Assembly (NCBI RefSeq): GCF_947489755.1
Contig: NZ_CANLFB010000038.1
Span: forward strand, 1-35,496
DNA length: 35,496 bases
Direction: 5' to 3'
Origin: an uncultured Psychromonas sp.
GTDB taxonomy: Bacteria; Pseudomonadota; Gammaproteobacteria; Enterobacterales; Psychromonadaceae
Notes under the pieces: generated by a model
What the model saw: the letters and a program-made list of their open reading frames with translations, nothing else
Database searches by the model: none
Told to the model about the DNA's origin: nothing
Shown: positions 22,024 through 34,466 of the stretch, one piece after another
Numbering within the stretch: position 1 is the stretch's first letter
Layout: every line of letters begins with the position of its first letter
Translations under genes and position numbers: made by a program

Positions 22024-22620
22024 CTATTGGTAATATCTAATCGAGTCAGTTTTAATTGTTCAACTCCGCATCTATATCACTAAATTTATCCACCATTAAT
22101 ATAATTTAGTATTGCGATCATTTTCTGATGGTCTATTTACCATTAACTTCCATAACTAAACTTCTGTTAAATATTAATTACTGACTGTATTCATGACATT
22201 AATAATGATTTTATCTATTCAGGTTTAATATTGATTAGTTATATTAGAAAATGCATTAGATAGTTGCTTAATTAAAGGCATCACTAATTGTGTTTGTTTT
22301 GATGTTGTGCACCCTCTTCAATGAACATAGAGCTCATTATCGTAATAAGTCATATCTATATAAGGATTACTAATATAGAGCTTGTGATGTCTTTGTGGGC
22401 GTTATAATTAGGAATGTAATTATGTGTGGCAAATAGTGATTGATGTGTATTATTTTTATTTGGTTACTGATTGGTAATGTATTAAAACCAGATAAAAGTG
22501 TACCAATAAAATATAAGTTTTGAATCGTAGCGACTACTCATTACCACTAATATCATTGTCATTATTTAAAATAAATACGAGTAACAAAGAAGAGTGTTAT
22601 TTAGTGCTACCTTTTAGATT

Positions 22621-22650
22621 CTTCTATTTTAATGTCTTCTATTTTAATGG
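22621..22650. repeat. 15-base tandem duplication
   Basis: CTTCTATTTTAATGT is followed by CTTCTATTTTAATGG, differing only at the last base. Confidence 0.85.
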
Positions 22651-22759
22651 AGGTCGATCGATAACGATAAGTTCTAAGGTAAAGCATTAGGATAAATGAC
22701 CTAGTGTGATTAAAGCTAATCTGACTATCAATAATCGATATTAACCCTCCTGTTGTAAA

Positions 22760-23102
22760 TAACCTCAGTTCTGGATAAGCAAAGTTATACAACACCGTTA
22801 TTAATGTTAACTCAGAAATCCAAAAACTAACGGGACGGTATAATAAAAAATAGACTTTATAGTTAACCTCAGTTCCGGATAAGAAAAGCGATACAACACC
22901 ACTATTTGAGCGAATTTCTTCGTTAAATTATTTCCCAATAACCAGTTATTACTTCAAAAATTTGCCTTGAACTGCGCACAACTAGCAGTATTGTATAATA
23001 AATTTTTATAACTATATGATTTAAAATAACCTTTCGCTTCCGTTAACCAGAATTGAGGTTAGTTAAATATAATGCCGCTCTCATTAACTAGAATTGAGAT
23101 TA
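22760..23102. mobile_element. Nested inverted repeats, possible MITE or insertion sequence remnant
   Basis: Two direct copies of a 37-base sequence starting TAACCTCAGTTCTGGATAAG lie at 22760-22797 and 22864-22900, with four differences. Two inverted copies of its end lie at 23047-23061 (CCAGAATTGAGGTTA) and 23088-23102 (CTAGAATTGAGATTA). The inner pair spans about 198 bases and the outer pair about 343. The partial match of the inner pair extends further, to an AAGCGA block. No transposase is encoded between them. The arrangement resembles one small non-autonomous element inserted in another; the family is not identified. Confidence 0.55.
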
Positions 23103-23335
23103 AATAGTTTATTTCTCTATTTAATTTTTCTTCTTTTCTTTCTCTCAGAAAGGGTTAAGTGCTCATTGAGTAGAAAAAGGAAATGGCTTTAGTATTGTTT
23201 TTAAATGAAATAGCACTAATAAAATAGAGGTGATAAATATAGCTGATAGATAAATAGTCAATGTTGCCAATGTTGGATAAGCTCTAATATTACGATCAAA
23301 CATTTTGTGAATAGATATAAAATATTAGCAGGCAT

Positions 23336-23367
23336 AAAAAAATCCAGCTAATAAGCTGGATTTTTAT
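23336..23367 (-). terminator. Terminator of the dnaA-dnaN-recF-gyrB cluster
   Basis: AATCCAGCT / AGCTGGATT stem with a four-base loop and A/T runs on both sides, about 75 bases beyond the gyrB stop. On the minus strand the stem is followed by seven Ts. Confidence 0.88.
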
Positions 23368-23441
23368 ATTGTTTAACTTAATGACAATCTATGAATAATA
23401 AGTTGTCATTAGTAAACGAAGTTAGATATTAATGAATGAAT

Positions 23442-26961
<3,520 letters not shown>

Positions 26962-27062
26962 TAATCAATTCCCTAAATAAGTTGAATGTTTTTTTATGGC
27001 TAGGTTGTTAATACCCAGTGTTGTTATTGCATCAAACACTTTTATAATAACAATGTTTATGG

Positions 27063-28166
27063 TTATAAACGCATTGGCATTAGTACATAAAGTGAGTCAT
27101 CACTATCAAGAGACTCTATCAATGCACTGTGATCTGATGTACTGAAGGTTATTTTAACTTGTTCACTTTTTAAGGTGTTTAATACATCTAAAACATAACT
27201 TACGTTAAAGCCTATTTCTAACTCTGCTGAATGGTAATCAACATCGATGTATTCTTCTGCTTCTTCTCGTTCAGGATTATTCGCAGTAATCTTTAACAAG
27301 TTTTCTGATAGCGTTAAGCGAACACCACGGAACTTTTCATTAGATAATATCGCTGCGCGACTGAATGCTTGTTTCAATGTTTCACGGCTAGAGATTAATT
27401 CTTTATCGCCATTACGTGGAATAACGCGTCGGTAATCAGGGAAACGTCCATCCACTAATTTAGTGGTAAATACAAAACCGTCAATCACTGCACGTAAATT
27501 ATTTTTACCTAATTGAATGGTGACATTCGCTTGGTCTTTATCTAATAGCTTAACTAATTCTAAGACCCCTTTTCGAGGAACAATCACTGATTGCTCTTCA
27601 ATCGCTTGGTCGATGTTAATAGAGCATGACGCTAGACGGTGTCCATCGGTAGAAACACTACGTAGTGTGTTACCAGATACTTCAAAGAACATACCATTTA
27701 GGTAATAACGAACGTCTTGGCTAGCCATTGCAAATTGAGTGAATTCAATAAGCTTCTTAAATTCGGTTTGTGGCACAGTGAGTTCAATCAAACTCTGCCA
27801 TGATTCTATATTAGGAAAATCGATAGAGGGTAATGTCGATAGTAAATAACGGCTACGTCCTGATCGTACTGTCACGCGTTCATTTTTCACTTCAAATGTC
27901 ACTTCACAAGGATCGGCCAAACCACGGCATATATCTAATAACTTACGCGCTGGTACTGTAATAGCACCATCAATAGAAGCTTGCTCTAATGGGATTTGTG
28001 CCATTAATTCAACTTCTAAATCTGTACCGGTTAAGTTTAAAAAATTATCTTTTACTTCAATGAGTATATTACCCATGATAGGCAAAGCTGGACGTCCGCC
28101 TGCAACGGAGCCAACAACCAATTGTAGTGGGCGTAATAATATTTCACGAGAAATAGTAAATTTCAT
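27063..28166 (-). CDS. dnaN: DnaN, beta sliding clamp
   Basis: The beta clamp is the ring that tethers DNA polymerase III to DNA. The 367-residue protein has the three-domain clamp layout, beginning KFTISREILLRPLQLVVGSV. It contains TVPARKLLDICRGL, FTQFAMASQDVRYYLNGM, SVSTDGHRLASC (the protein-binding cleft region) and the C-terminal YVLMPMRL that is highly conserved. It lies 14 bases after dnaA. Confidence 0.98.
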   Translation of the reverse strand: MKFTISREILLRPLQLVVGSVAGGRPALPIMGNILIEVKDNFLNLTGTDLEVELMAQIPLEQASIDGAITVPARKLLDICRGLADPCEVTFEVKNERVTVRSGRSRYLLSTLPSIDFPNIESWQSLIELTVPQTEFKKLIEFTQFAMASQDVRYYLNGMFFEVSGNTLRSVSTDGHRLASCSINIDQAIEEQSVIVPRKGVLELVKLLDKDQANVTIQLGKNNLRAVIDGFVFTTKLVDGRFPDYRRVIPRNGDKELISSRETLKQAFSRAAILSNEKFRGVRLTLSENLLKITANNPEREEAEEYIDVDYHSAELEIGFNVSYVLDVLNTLKSEQVKITFSTSDHSALIESLDSDDSLYVLMPMRL

Positions 28167-28180
28167 CAGATAACCTTTTC

Positions 28181-29557
28181 TTACATTGACAACGTGCGGA
28201 TAAGTATTTTGTAATCTTCTTGAATGTCGTTATTTTCACGACGTAATTCTTGTACCTTACGACAAGCGTGTAGCACAGTAGTATGGTCTCGACCGCCAAA
28301 CGCTTCGCCTATTTCAGGTAAGCTATGTTGCGTTAACTCTTTCGCTAATGCCATGGCTATTTGACGTGGACGAGCCACGGTACGAGTACGGCGTTTTGAA
28401 GACATATCAGAAATTTTAATACGGTAATGTTCTGCCACTACCTTTTGAATATTATCAACTGTCGTTTGTTTTGTGTGAACAGCTAACATATCGCGTAATG
28501 CATCTTGTACTAACGAGATAGTAATATCTTGTCCTGTAAATTGTGCTTTAGCTGAAATGTTAGCAATTGCGCCTTCTAATACTCGAACATCGGTAATCGT
28601 TAGACGTTTTGCAATAAAGAAAGCAACATCATCAGGTAAATGTAAACCACGTTCTTCAGCTTTAGTAATTAAGATAGCAACACGTGTTTCTAATTCTGGT
28701 GGATCAATTGGAATTGATAGTCCCCAACCAAAACGTGTACGTAGTCGTTCATCAATACCTTCAATCTCTTTTGGAAAGCGATCACTGGTTAAAATAACTT
28801 GTTGGTGAGCATCTAACATTGAATTAAACGTTTGGAATAACACTTCTTGAGAGCGGTCTTTTCCAGCGAAGAAATGAATGTCATCTATTAATAAGGCATC
28901 TAACGACGCATAATATTCTTTAAATTGTTCAATCGTATTGTTACGAATTGAATTGATCATATCTTGAACAAAACGTTCAGAGCGAATGTAAACGACTTTA
29001 CTGTCAGGATTTTCAGCAACAATTGCATTACCTACTGCATGTAATAAATGTGTTTTACCTAAACCGGGATGAGCATATAAAAATAATGGGTTATACACAT
29101 CACCTGGATTCTCTGCTATTTGTTGTGTTGTCGCGATCGCAAAATTATTTGACTTACCTTCAACAAAGTTATCAAAAGTGTATTTTTTAATTAAATTACT
29201 TTTATGTGCAACTGTGGTTGCTTTGGATTCGCCTTCCCAAGGTTGTTGGGTATTTAATGCGGGTGCGATTTTGGCAGCTGCTGGTTTATTAGAGGCTGCA
29301 TTAGCAGTACCGACTAATAAACGAATCTTAATAGTAAGGTTTTCATCTACTGCATGTACTAATGTTTGTAATTTAGTCTCAATGATATCCATGTACTTTT
29401 CACGGACCCATTCGCTGGTGTACTTGTTTGGCGAGTATAATGATAACGTTTCATTATCATATTCTGCCTGTAAAGGACGTAACCAAGTACTAAAGTCTCC
29501 TGCTGATAGCTCATCTTTTAATTGTGCTAAACATTCTTGCCAAATAGCGAGGGACAT
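28181..29557 (-). CDS. dnaA: DnaA, replication initiator, with unusual ATPase motifs
   Basis: DnaA binds DnaA boxes in oriC and melts the unwinding region. The 458-residue protein has domain I ([29 protein letters not shown]) and a variable linker (about 85-120). The AAA+ domain follows, with Walker B LLIDDI (222-227), then the DNA-binding domain IV with [15 protein letters not shown] (421-435). The P-loop reads AHPGLGKT (162-169) where GGTGLGKT or a close variant is usual, so the first glycine is replaced by alanine. The sensor-2 segment reads TDVRVLEGA (322-330) where SNVRELEGA is nearly universal, with one extra residue before it. Arg325 and Lys168 are kept. The gene is otherwise complete. 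Confidence 0.97.
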   Translation of the reverse strand: MSLAIWQECLAQLKDELSAGDFSTWLRPLQAEYDNETLSLYSPNKYTSEWVREKYMDIIETKLQTLVHAVDENLTIKIRLLVGTANAASNKPAAAKIAPALNTQQPWEGESKATTVAHKSNLIKKYTFDNFVEGKSNNFAIATTQQIAENPGDVYNPLFLYAHPGLGKTHLLHAVGNAIVAENPDSKVVYIRSERFVQDMINSIRNNTIEQFKEYYASLDALLIDDIHFFAGKDRSQEVLFQTFNSMLDAHQQVILTSDRFPKEIEGIDERLRTRFGWGLSIPIDPPELETRVAILITKAEERGLHLPDDVAFFIAKRLTITDVRVLEGAIANISAKAQFTGQDITISLVQDALRDMLAVHTKQTTVDNIQKVVAEHYRIKISDMSSKRRTRTVARPRQIAMALAKELTQHSLPEIGEAFGGRDHTTVLHACRKVQELRRENNDIQEDYKILIRTLSM

Positions 29558-29724
29558 TGTGGAACTCCAGTAAATACATTAGGGCGGATAATTCTACCGA
29601 TAAGATCGTCTGGACGCCATAAGATCAGTGAACAAAAATAAAAAAAAGATCCTTGTATTTAAACTCATTCAATGGTTAAAGCATCCACAAGCTTGTGAGT
29701 AGCTATCATCTGCCACTGAGTGCT

Positions 29725-29733
29725 TTATCCACA
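29725..29733 (+). promoter_or_regulatory. DnaA box in the dnaA-rpmH intergenic region
   Basis: TTATCCACA is a perfect strong box, 168 bases ahead of the dnaA start. A second look-alike (GCATCCACA at 29681, two mismatches) lies nearby. Several GATC sites occur between the box and the gene. DnaA autoregulation through such boxes is known in E. coli, so the same is likely here. Confidence 0.75.
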
Positions 29734-29786
29734 ACGAGATAATTTAGTTATTTACAAATCTTACTTTATAAGATCAAGGAAGATCC

Positions 29787-29814
29787 TTGCTTATTGGTGT
29801 CGCTTATATATAAT
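29787..29814 (+). promoter_or_regulatory. Putative rpmH operon promoter
   Basis: TTGCTT (29787-29792), 16-base spacer and TATAAT (29809-29814), followed by CGCGCC, a GC-rich discriminator as in growth-rate-controlled genes. It lies about 250 bases ahead of rpmH. Confidence 0.65.
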
Positions 29815-30070
29815 CGCGCCACCTTAACTTTTGAGTTTGGCTCGTAGTGACAATTTTTTTACTTAGGATTCTTTTCTAAGGAATATTAATTTAATCTACC
29901 AGAAAGAAGCATCTCTGATTGACTTTTAGTCGATCAATCAATAGAATTCGCTCTCTTTTTAATCGGCTAATGCTTTTGATTATTATTGTTTGATTACTTT
30001 ATAGTAATTAAGCAAGAAAAATTAAAAAATCTAGCTACTGTACAGTACTTAACAATAAGTGGAAAAGAGC

Positions 30071-30205
30071 ATGAAACGTACTTTTCAACCAAGCAACATT
30101 AAGCGTAAGCGTTCACACGGTTTTAGAACTCGTATGGCGACTAAGAACGGTCGTGCCGTATTAGCTCGTCGTCGTGCTAAAGGCCGCGCTAGCTTAAGCG
30201 CATAA
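30071..30205 (+). CDS. rpmH: RpmH, ribosomal protein L34
   Basis: This 44-residue, very basic protein of the large ribosomal subunit begins [19 protein letters not shown] and continues [20 protein letters not shown], almost unchanged across bacteria. It opens the rpmH-rnpA-yidD-yidC group. Confidence 0.99.
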   Translation: MKRTFQPSNIKRKRSHGFRTRMATKNGRAVLARRRAKGRASLSA

Positions 30206-30215
30206 TTTACCAGAC

Positions 30216-30572
30216 GTGGTGAATTATTCGTTTTCTCGGGAGTTACGTTTGTTAACTCCCGAAGATTTTCAACCTGTATTTAAAAATGCTATTCCAGCAG
30301 TATCTCCACACCTAACTCTTCTTGCTAGAAAAAATACTTTTGAACACCCCCGTATTGGTATGGCTATTCCTAAAAAACACATTAAACGTGCTGTAGGACG
30401 TAATCGTATTCGTCGCATTGTAAGAGAACATTTCCGTCTTCAACAACATGAGCTTCCAAACATCGATATCGTCGTTGTTGCTAAAGCTGGTATTGCTGAT
30501 TTATCAAATCAAGAACTTAATAAAGTATTGGATAAGTTATGGCGAAAATTAGTGCAGCGCTGCAATGGATAG
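30216..30572 (+). CDS. rnpA: RnpA, protein subunit of RNase P
   Basis: RnpA assists the RNA subunit in trimming tRNA 5-prime ends. The 118-residue protein has the [17 protein letters not shown] start and [31 protein letters not shown], the family RNR motif. The start is GTG at 30216 (a second GTG follows directly), 10 bases after rpmH. Its last 34 bases overlap yidD. The RNase P RNA gene is not in this window. Confidence 0.97.
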   Translation: MVNYSFSRELRLLTPEDFQPVFKNAIPAVSPHLTLLARKNTFEHPRIGMAIPKKHIKRAVGRNRIRRIVREHFRLQQHELPNIDIVVVAKAGIADLSNQELNKVLDKLWRKLVQRCNG

Positions 30573-30802
30573 CAATTAAATGTATTCGTGTTTATCAACT
30601 AGTTATTAGTCCCATTCTTGGACCTCGTTGTCGTTTTACGCCAAGTTGTTCACATTATGCGATAGAAGCAATTAAGAGTCATGGTATGATTAAGGGATGT
30701 TGGCTAGCGGGCTGTCGTCTTGTAAAGTGCCATCCTTTTAATGAAGGAGGATATGATCCTGTACCTCCTTGTTGCACAACTAAAAATAAACCTAAACCTT
30801 AG
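30539..30802 (+). CDS. yidD: YidD, membrane protein insertion factor
   Basis: YidD is a small membrane-associated protein of about 85 residues that helps YidC-dependent insertion. Here it has 87 residues, an amphipathic N-terminus and the family core [23 protein letters not shown], then [14 protein letters not shown]. The ATG at 30539 is within rnpA, in another frame, which is the usual arrangement. yidC follows 14 bases on. Confidence 0.96.
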   Translation: MAKISAALQWIAIKCIRVYQLVISPILGPRCRFTPSCSHYAIEAIKSHGMIKGCWLAGCRLVKCHPFNEGGYDPVPPCCTTKNKPKP

Positions 30803-30816
30803 AGATAAAATACGTT

Positions 30817-32487
30817 ATGGAATCACAACGCAATTTACTTTTCCTCGCACTTTTGTTTGTTAGCTTTTTGCTATATCAAGCATGGGTTGTTGAGCAAGCA
30901 CCTCAGCCAGCTACTACAGCACAAACGACTGAACAAAGTACGACAAAATCATCAGTTCCATCAACTAGTAATCATAGTGCTGATGTGCCAGCTTCATCAG
31001 GAGATAATGCTTCTTCTTCTGTTCAAGTACCAACGCAAGCATCTACTAGCGAAACTACTTTATTAGCTAACGATCAATTACGCTTACAGATTACCTTAGT
31101 GGGTGGTGATGTTATTGTCGCTGATTTAATCGGTCATGATGAGTCATTAGATTCAGGCATTCCATTCCGTTTATTAGAAAATGGTAATGGCTTTACCTAT
31201 ATCGCACAAAGCGGTTTAATTGGTAAGCAAGGGCCGGATGCAAATCCAAAAGGTCGCCCTTTCTACAGCGTTGAAAAGTCTGAAAATATCATCTCTGAAG
31301 GTCAAGAGTCAGTTTCTACTGCGCTACGTTATGTAGATCAAGCAGGTAATGTATTTACAAAAACATTCACATTGAAACGTGGAGAGTTTAATGTTCACGT
31401 TGATTATACGATTGAAAATAAATCGGATAGTGACATTAATGTACAACTATACGGTCAGTTAAAAGAGTCATTACAAGATCACTCTACTAACTTAATGATG
31501 CCTGTTTACCGTGGTGGTGCATACTCAACAAGTGATACTAAGTACAGTAAATATAAGTATGACGATATGATTGAGCGTAACTTAAACAAAACAACAGAAG
31601 GTGGTTGGGTTGCAATGTTACAGCATTACTTTGTATCTGCATGGATACCTTCATCAACTGATACTAACGTTTTATACAGCAACGTCATTCAAAATACAGA
31701 TGCAACGATTGGCTTTAAATCGCCGATTAAAACAATTGCACCTAATAGTACTGAAAAGTTTGCTACAAACCTTTGGATTGGTCCTAAATTACAAGAAGAA
31801 ATGTCACAGGTTGGTGAAAACCTAGACCTAACTGTTGATTACGGTTGGTTATGGTGGCTTGCACAACCATTATTTAAACTATTGTTATTCTTCCAAGGCA
31901 TTGTGGGTAACTGGGGTGTTGCAATCATCTTAATTACATTCACAGTTAAAGGTCTTTTATACCCACTTACAAAAGCACAATATACGTCAATGGCTAAAAT
32001 GCGTTTACTACAGCCTAAGATACAAGCGTTACGTGAAAAATACGGTGAAGACCGTCAGAAAGTATCAAAAGCAATGATGGAAATGTATAAAGAAGAGAAA
32101 GTAAACCCATTAGGCGGTTGTTTCCCTATCTTATTACAGATGCCAATATTCATCGCTTTATACTGGTCATTAATGGAAGCGGTTGAATTACGTCACGCAC
32201 CATTTATGTTCTGGATTCAAGATTTATCGGTACAAGACCCTTACTACATCTTACCTATCTTGATGGGTGTAAGTATGTTCTTTATCCAAAAAATGTCTCC
32301 AGCAACGGTTCAAGACCCTATGCAACAGAAGATAATGAAGTTTATGCCAGTGGTATTTACTTTCTTCTTCTTATGGTTCCCTGCAGGTCTAGTACTTTAC
32401 TGGTTAATGAGTAATATCGTGACATTAGTACAACAAACTATTATCTACCGCCAGTTTGAAAAACAAGGCTTAGGTCATAAGAAATAG
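30817..32487 (+). CDS. yidC: YidC, membrane protein insertase
   Basis: YidC inserts inner-membrane proteins with or without SecYEG. The 556-residue protein has an N-terminal membrane anchor (LLFLALLFVSFLLYQAWVV) and a Ser/Thr-rich linker (about 35-80). The large periplasmic beta-sandwich P1 domain (about 85-330) is typical of Gram-negatives. The core five-helix region follows, beginning GWLWWLAQPLFKLLLFFQGIVG, and containing PLTKAQYTSMAKMRLLQPKI and NPLGGCFPILLQMPIFIALYW. It ends with basic residues (QGLGHKK). Confidence 0.98.
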   Translation: MESQRNLLFLALLFVSFLLYQAWVVEQAPQPATTAQTTEQSTTKSSVPSTSNHSADVPASSGDNASSSVQVPTQASTSETTLLANDQLRLQITLVGGDVIVADLIGHDESLDSGIPFRLLENGNGFTYIAQSGLIGKQGPDANPKGRPFYSVEKSENIISEGQESVSTALRYVDQAGNVFTKTFTLKRGEFNVHVDYTIENKSDSDINVQLYGQLKESLQDHSTNLMMPVYRGGAYSTSDTKYSKYKYDDMIERNLNKTTEGGWVAMLQHYFVSAWIPSSTDTNVLYSNVIQNTDATIGFKSPIKTIAPNSTEKFATNLWIGPKLQEEMSQVGENLDLTVDYGWLWWLAQPLFKLLLFFQGIVGNWGVAIILITFTVKGLLYPLTKAQYTSMAKMRLLQPKIQALREKYGEDRQKVSKAMMEMYKEEKVNPLGGCFPILLQMPIFIALYWSLMEAVELRHAPFMFWIQDLSVQDPYYILPILMGVSMFFIQKMSPATVQDPMQQKIMKFMPVVFTFFFLWFPAGLVLYWLMSNIVTLVQQTIIYRQFEKQGLGHKK

Positions 32488-32495
32488 TTTAACTA

Positions 32496-32525
32496 TATAA
32501 CTCACTTTTATAAAAGTGAGTTATA
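32496..32525. repeat. Perfect 30-base palindrome after yidC
   Basis: TATAACTCACTTTTA is followed directly by its reverse complement. It begins a few bases after the yidC stop and has no T-run after it, so it is not a terminator by itself. Another hairpin with a T-run follows 28 bases on. Confidence 0.8.
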
Positions 32526-32553
32526 AATAATTCAATTATTTAGTAATTGATAA

Positions 32554-32582
32554 AAGGCGACTATAATAGTCGCCTTTTTTAT
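32554..32582 (+). terminator. Terminator after yidC
   Basis: Stem AAGGCGACTA / TAGTCGCCTT with a three-base loop and a T-run, ending about 25 bases before mnmE. It separates the rpmH-yidC group from mnmE. Confidence 0.9.
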
Positions 32583-32606
32583 TGGCTTCAATTTTAGGAA
32601 CAGAAC

Positions 32607-33974
32607 ATGATAAAAGCGACTGATACAATTGTTGCACAAGCAACTGCACCTGGCCGTGGTGGCGTTGGCATTGTGCGTGTCTCTGGACCTGATGCAGAAG
32701 CGGTTGCACAGATTATTTTAGGCAAGTTGCCTAAAGTGCGTTACGCAGAATATCTACCGTTTCACGATCAAAATAGCGAAGTATTAGATCAAGGTATTGC
32801 TTTACTCTTTAAAGGTCCTAATTCGTTTACTGGTGAGGATGTATTGGAGCTTCAAGGGCATGGAGGGCCGGTTGTGATGGATATGCTGATCAAAGCTATT
32901 CTAACTATTAAAAACCTGCGTAGTGCTAATCCTGGTGAGTTTTCTGAACGTGCTTTTATGAACGATAAACTCGATTTAGCACAAGCAGAAGCGATTGCAG
33001 ATTTAATAGAAGCAAGCTCAGAGCAAGCGGCTAAAAGTGCATTACATTCATTACAGGGTGAATTTTCACATAAAATTAATGATTTAGTAGAGAGCCTGAT
33101 TTATTTACGTATTTATGTTGAAGCGTCGATTGATTTTCCCGAAGAAGAAGTCGATTTTTTAAGTGACGGTAAAATAGCAAAAGACCTTTACCAGATTATC
33201 GATAACCTCAGTGCAGTAAAAGAACAAGCGAAACAAGGTGCGATTTTACGAGATGGCATGAAAGTGGTTATTGCTGGACGCCCTAATGCGGGTAAATCAA
33301 GCCTATTGAATACCTTAGTCGGTAAAGAAAGTGCGATTGTAACGGATATTGCAGGTACAACTCGAGATGTGATGCGTGAACATATTCACATTGATGGTAT
33401 GCCATTACATATTATTGATACTGCAGGTTTACGTGAAGGTGCTGATGAAGTCGAACGCATCGGAATTGAACGTGCTTGGACTGAAATTAAAAATGCAGAC
33501 CGCATTTTATTTATGCTAGATGCAACAACAACTGATGCTGAAGATCCACGTGAAATTTGGCCAGACTTTATTGAAAAACTGCCTAAAGGTGTAGGCTTAA
33601 CCATTGTGCGTAATAAAGCCGATTTAACAGGTGAAGCATTATCAATGACTGAACATGAAAATCACCCTGTTTACCGTATCTCTGCAAAAACAGGTTTAGG
33701 TGTTGATGAATTAAAACAACATCTTAAAGATATCATGGGCTATCAAGGCAATACTGAAGGTGGCTTTATGGCAAGGCGTCGTCATTTAGAAGCGATTGAT
33801 CAAGCTGAGATACATTTACTTGAAGGTAAAGTTCAGCTCGAAGAGTATCAAGCGGGTGAATTACTGGCTGAAGAGTTGCGCTTAACGCAGCAACATTTAA
33901 GTGAGATCACTGGTGAATTTACATCTGATGACTTATTAGGCCGTATCTTCTCAAGCTTCTGTATTGGTAAATAA
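32607..33974 (+). CDS. mnmE: MnmE (TrmE), GTPase for tRNA U34 modification
   Basis: MnmE pairs with MnmG to modify wobble uridines in tRNA. The 455-residue protein has the formyl-THF-binding N-domain ([23 protein letters not shown]), the G domain with GRPNAGKS (224-231), DIAGTTRD (247-254) and DTAGLRE (271-277), and the C-terminal CIGK with the essential Cys452. Its partner mnmG lies near the left end of the window, on the other side of oriC-linked genes. It follows a terminator, so it probably has its own promoter. Confidence 0.98.
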   Translation: MIKATDTIVAQATAPGRGGVGIVRVSGPDAEAVAQIILGKLPKVRYAEYLPFHDQNSEVLDQGIALLFKGPNSFTGEDVLELQGHGGPVVMDMLIKAILTIKNLRSANPGEFSERAFMNDKLDLAQAEAIADLIEASSEQAAKSALHSLQGEFSHKINDLVESLIYLRIYVEASIDFPEEEVDFLSDGKIAKDLYQIIDNLSAVKEQAKQGAILRDGMKVVIAGRPNAGKSSLLNTLVGKESAIVTDIAGTTRDVMREHIHIDGMPLHIIDTAGLREGADEVERIGIERAWTEIKNADRILFMLDATTTDAEDPREIWPDFIEKLPKGVGLTIVRNKADLTGEALSMTEHENHPVYRISAKTGLGVDELKQHLKDIMGYQGNTEGGFMARRRHLEAIDQAEIHLLEGKVQLEEYQAGELLAEELRLTQQHLSEITGEFTSDDLLGRIFSSFCIGK

Positions 33975-34008
33975 ATGCCTTACTAACAAACTGTTATCTA
34001 TTTTAATT

Positions 34009-34032
34009 AAACCACTTTACTGTGGTTTTTTT
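34009..34032 (+). terminator. Terminator after mnmE
   Basis: Stem AAACCAC / GTGGTTT with a six-base loop and a T-run, 34 bases after the mnmE stop. Confidence 0.88.
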
Positions 34033-34072
34033 ATGCTCATTTTTACACTTTTAGTGTCATCGATTGGTATTA

Positions 34073-34090
34073 TTTAGGCTAATGCCTAAA
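34073..34090 (+). repeat. Short hairpin upstream of the porin
   Basis: TTTAGGC / GCCTAAA with a TAAT loop, about 380 bases before the porin. The rest of the 34033-34352 stretch is AT-rich, with no gene I can support. Confidence 0.5.
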
Positions 34091-34352
34091 CATCAGTTTG
34101 ATAATATTAAATAATTTTTCTATTACTTTTATTGCTTATATTTAAAGTGAAATCAGTCAGCATAAAGTGTCGTTACATACCTCGCATGTAAAATCCTATC
34201 ATATTGTTTTTTCATAAGTAAAAACAGTTGCTTATGATTTTTTCAATTAAAATTAAAGAGCTTTTTCTGTATTTACTCCGAGTGGGTTAATGAATTCATT
34301 TAGTCTTTTTTTATTTTAAAAATGAATTGAGTTCTTTTAACTTCAATTTTTT

Positions 34353-34386
34353 CAGTCATATTTTTGTCATACAAAGCCCCTAGACT
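34353..34386 (+). promoter_or_regulatory. Pho box and -10 of the porin gene
   Basis: CAGTCAT, ATTT, TTGTCAT (34353-34370) fits the PhoB-binding pair CTGTCAT-N4-CTGTCAT with one mismatch in each half. After exactly 10 bases comes TAGACT (34381-34386), the same spacing as in E. coli phoA, where the second half of the Pho box stands in for the -35. The region has no better -35. Control by phosphate starvation is inferred. Confidence 0.7.
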
Positions 34387-34466
34387 CCTTTTCCGTAAAC
34401 AGCAATAAGCTGTAAAACAAAAATTATATTCCTTAAATATTATTTTAAATAAAACACGGATGAATC

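Larger units (their letters stand above)
21537..23330. other. About 1.8 kb without a convincing gene
   Basis: Between parS site 3 and the gyrB terminator I see no ORF with a protein-like sequence on either strand; the longest is 62 codons and runs through repeats. The region is very AT-rich and contains two tandem duplications (21923-21966 and 22621-22650), a 10-base-stem hairpin (21990-22023) and a nested set of inverted repeats (22760-23102). It may be decayed sequence or the landing site of a small element. Confidence 0.7.
29558..30070. promoter_or_regulatory. Divergent regulatory region between dnaA and rpmH
   Basis: These 513 bases carry signals for both directions: GATC clusters and the DnaA box on the dnaA side, and a promoter for rpmH on the other. 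The rpmH leader is over 250 bases long and contains a small CTTAG/CTAAG hairpin near 29872-29890. I could not identify a convincing dnaA -35; a TAGAAT on the minus strand (29596-29591) may be its -10. Confidence 0.6.

Noticed and set aside
22607-22795. A 62-codon minus-strand frame
   Set aside because: It reads through the repeated sequence and the tandem duplication; composition and lack of a ribosome site argue against a gene.
23183-23227. A 14-codon ORF after AAAAAGGA
   Set aside because: Spacing from the purine run to the ATG is too short and the peptide has no recognisable features.
28141-28158. A parS-like sequence at the start of dnaN
   Set aside because: TATTTCACGAGAAATA differs from parS at three positions and encodes the conserved dnaN N-terminus, so the likeness is probably chance.
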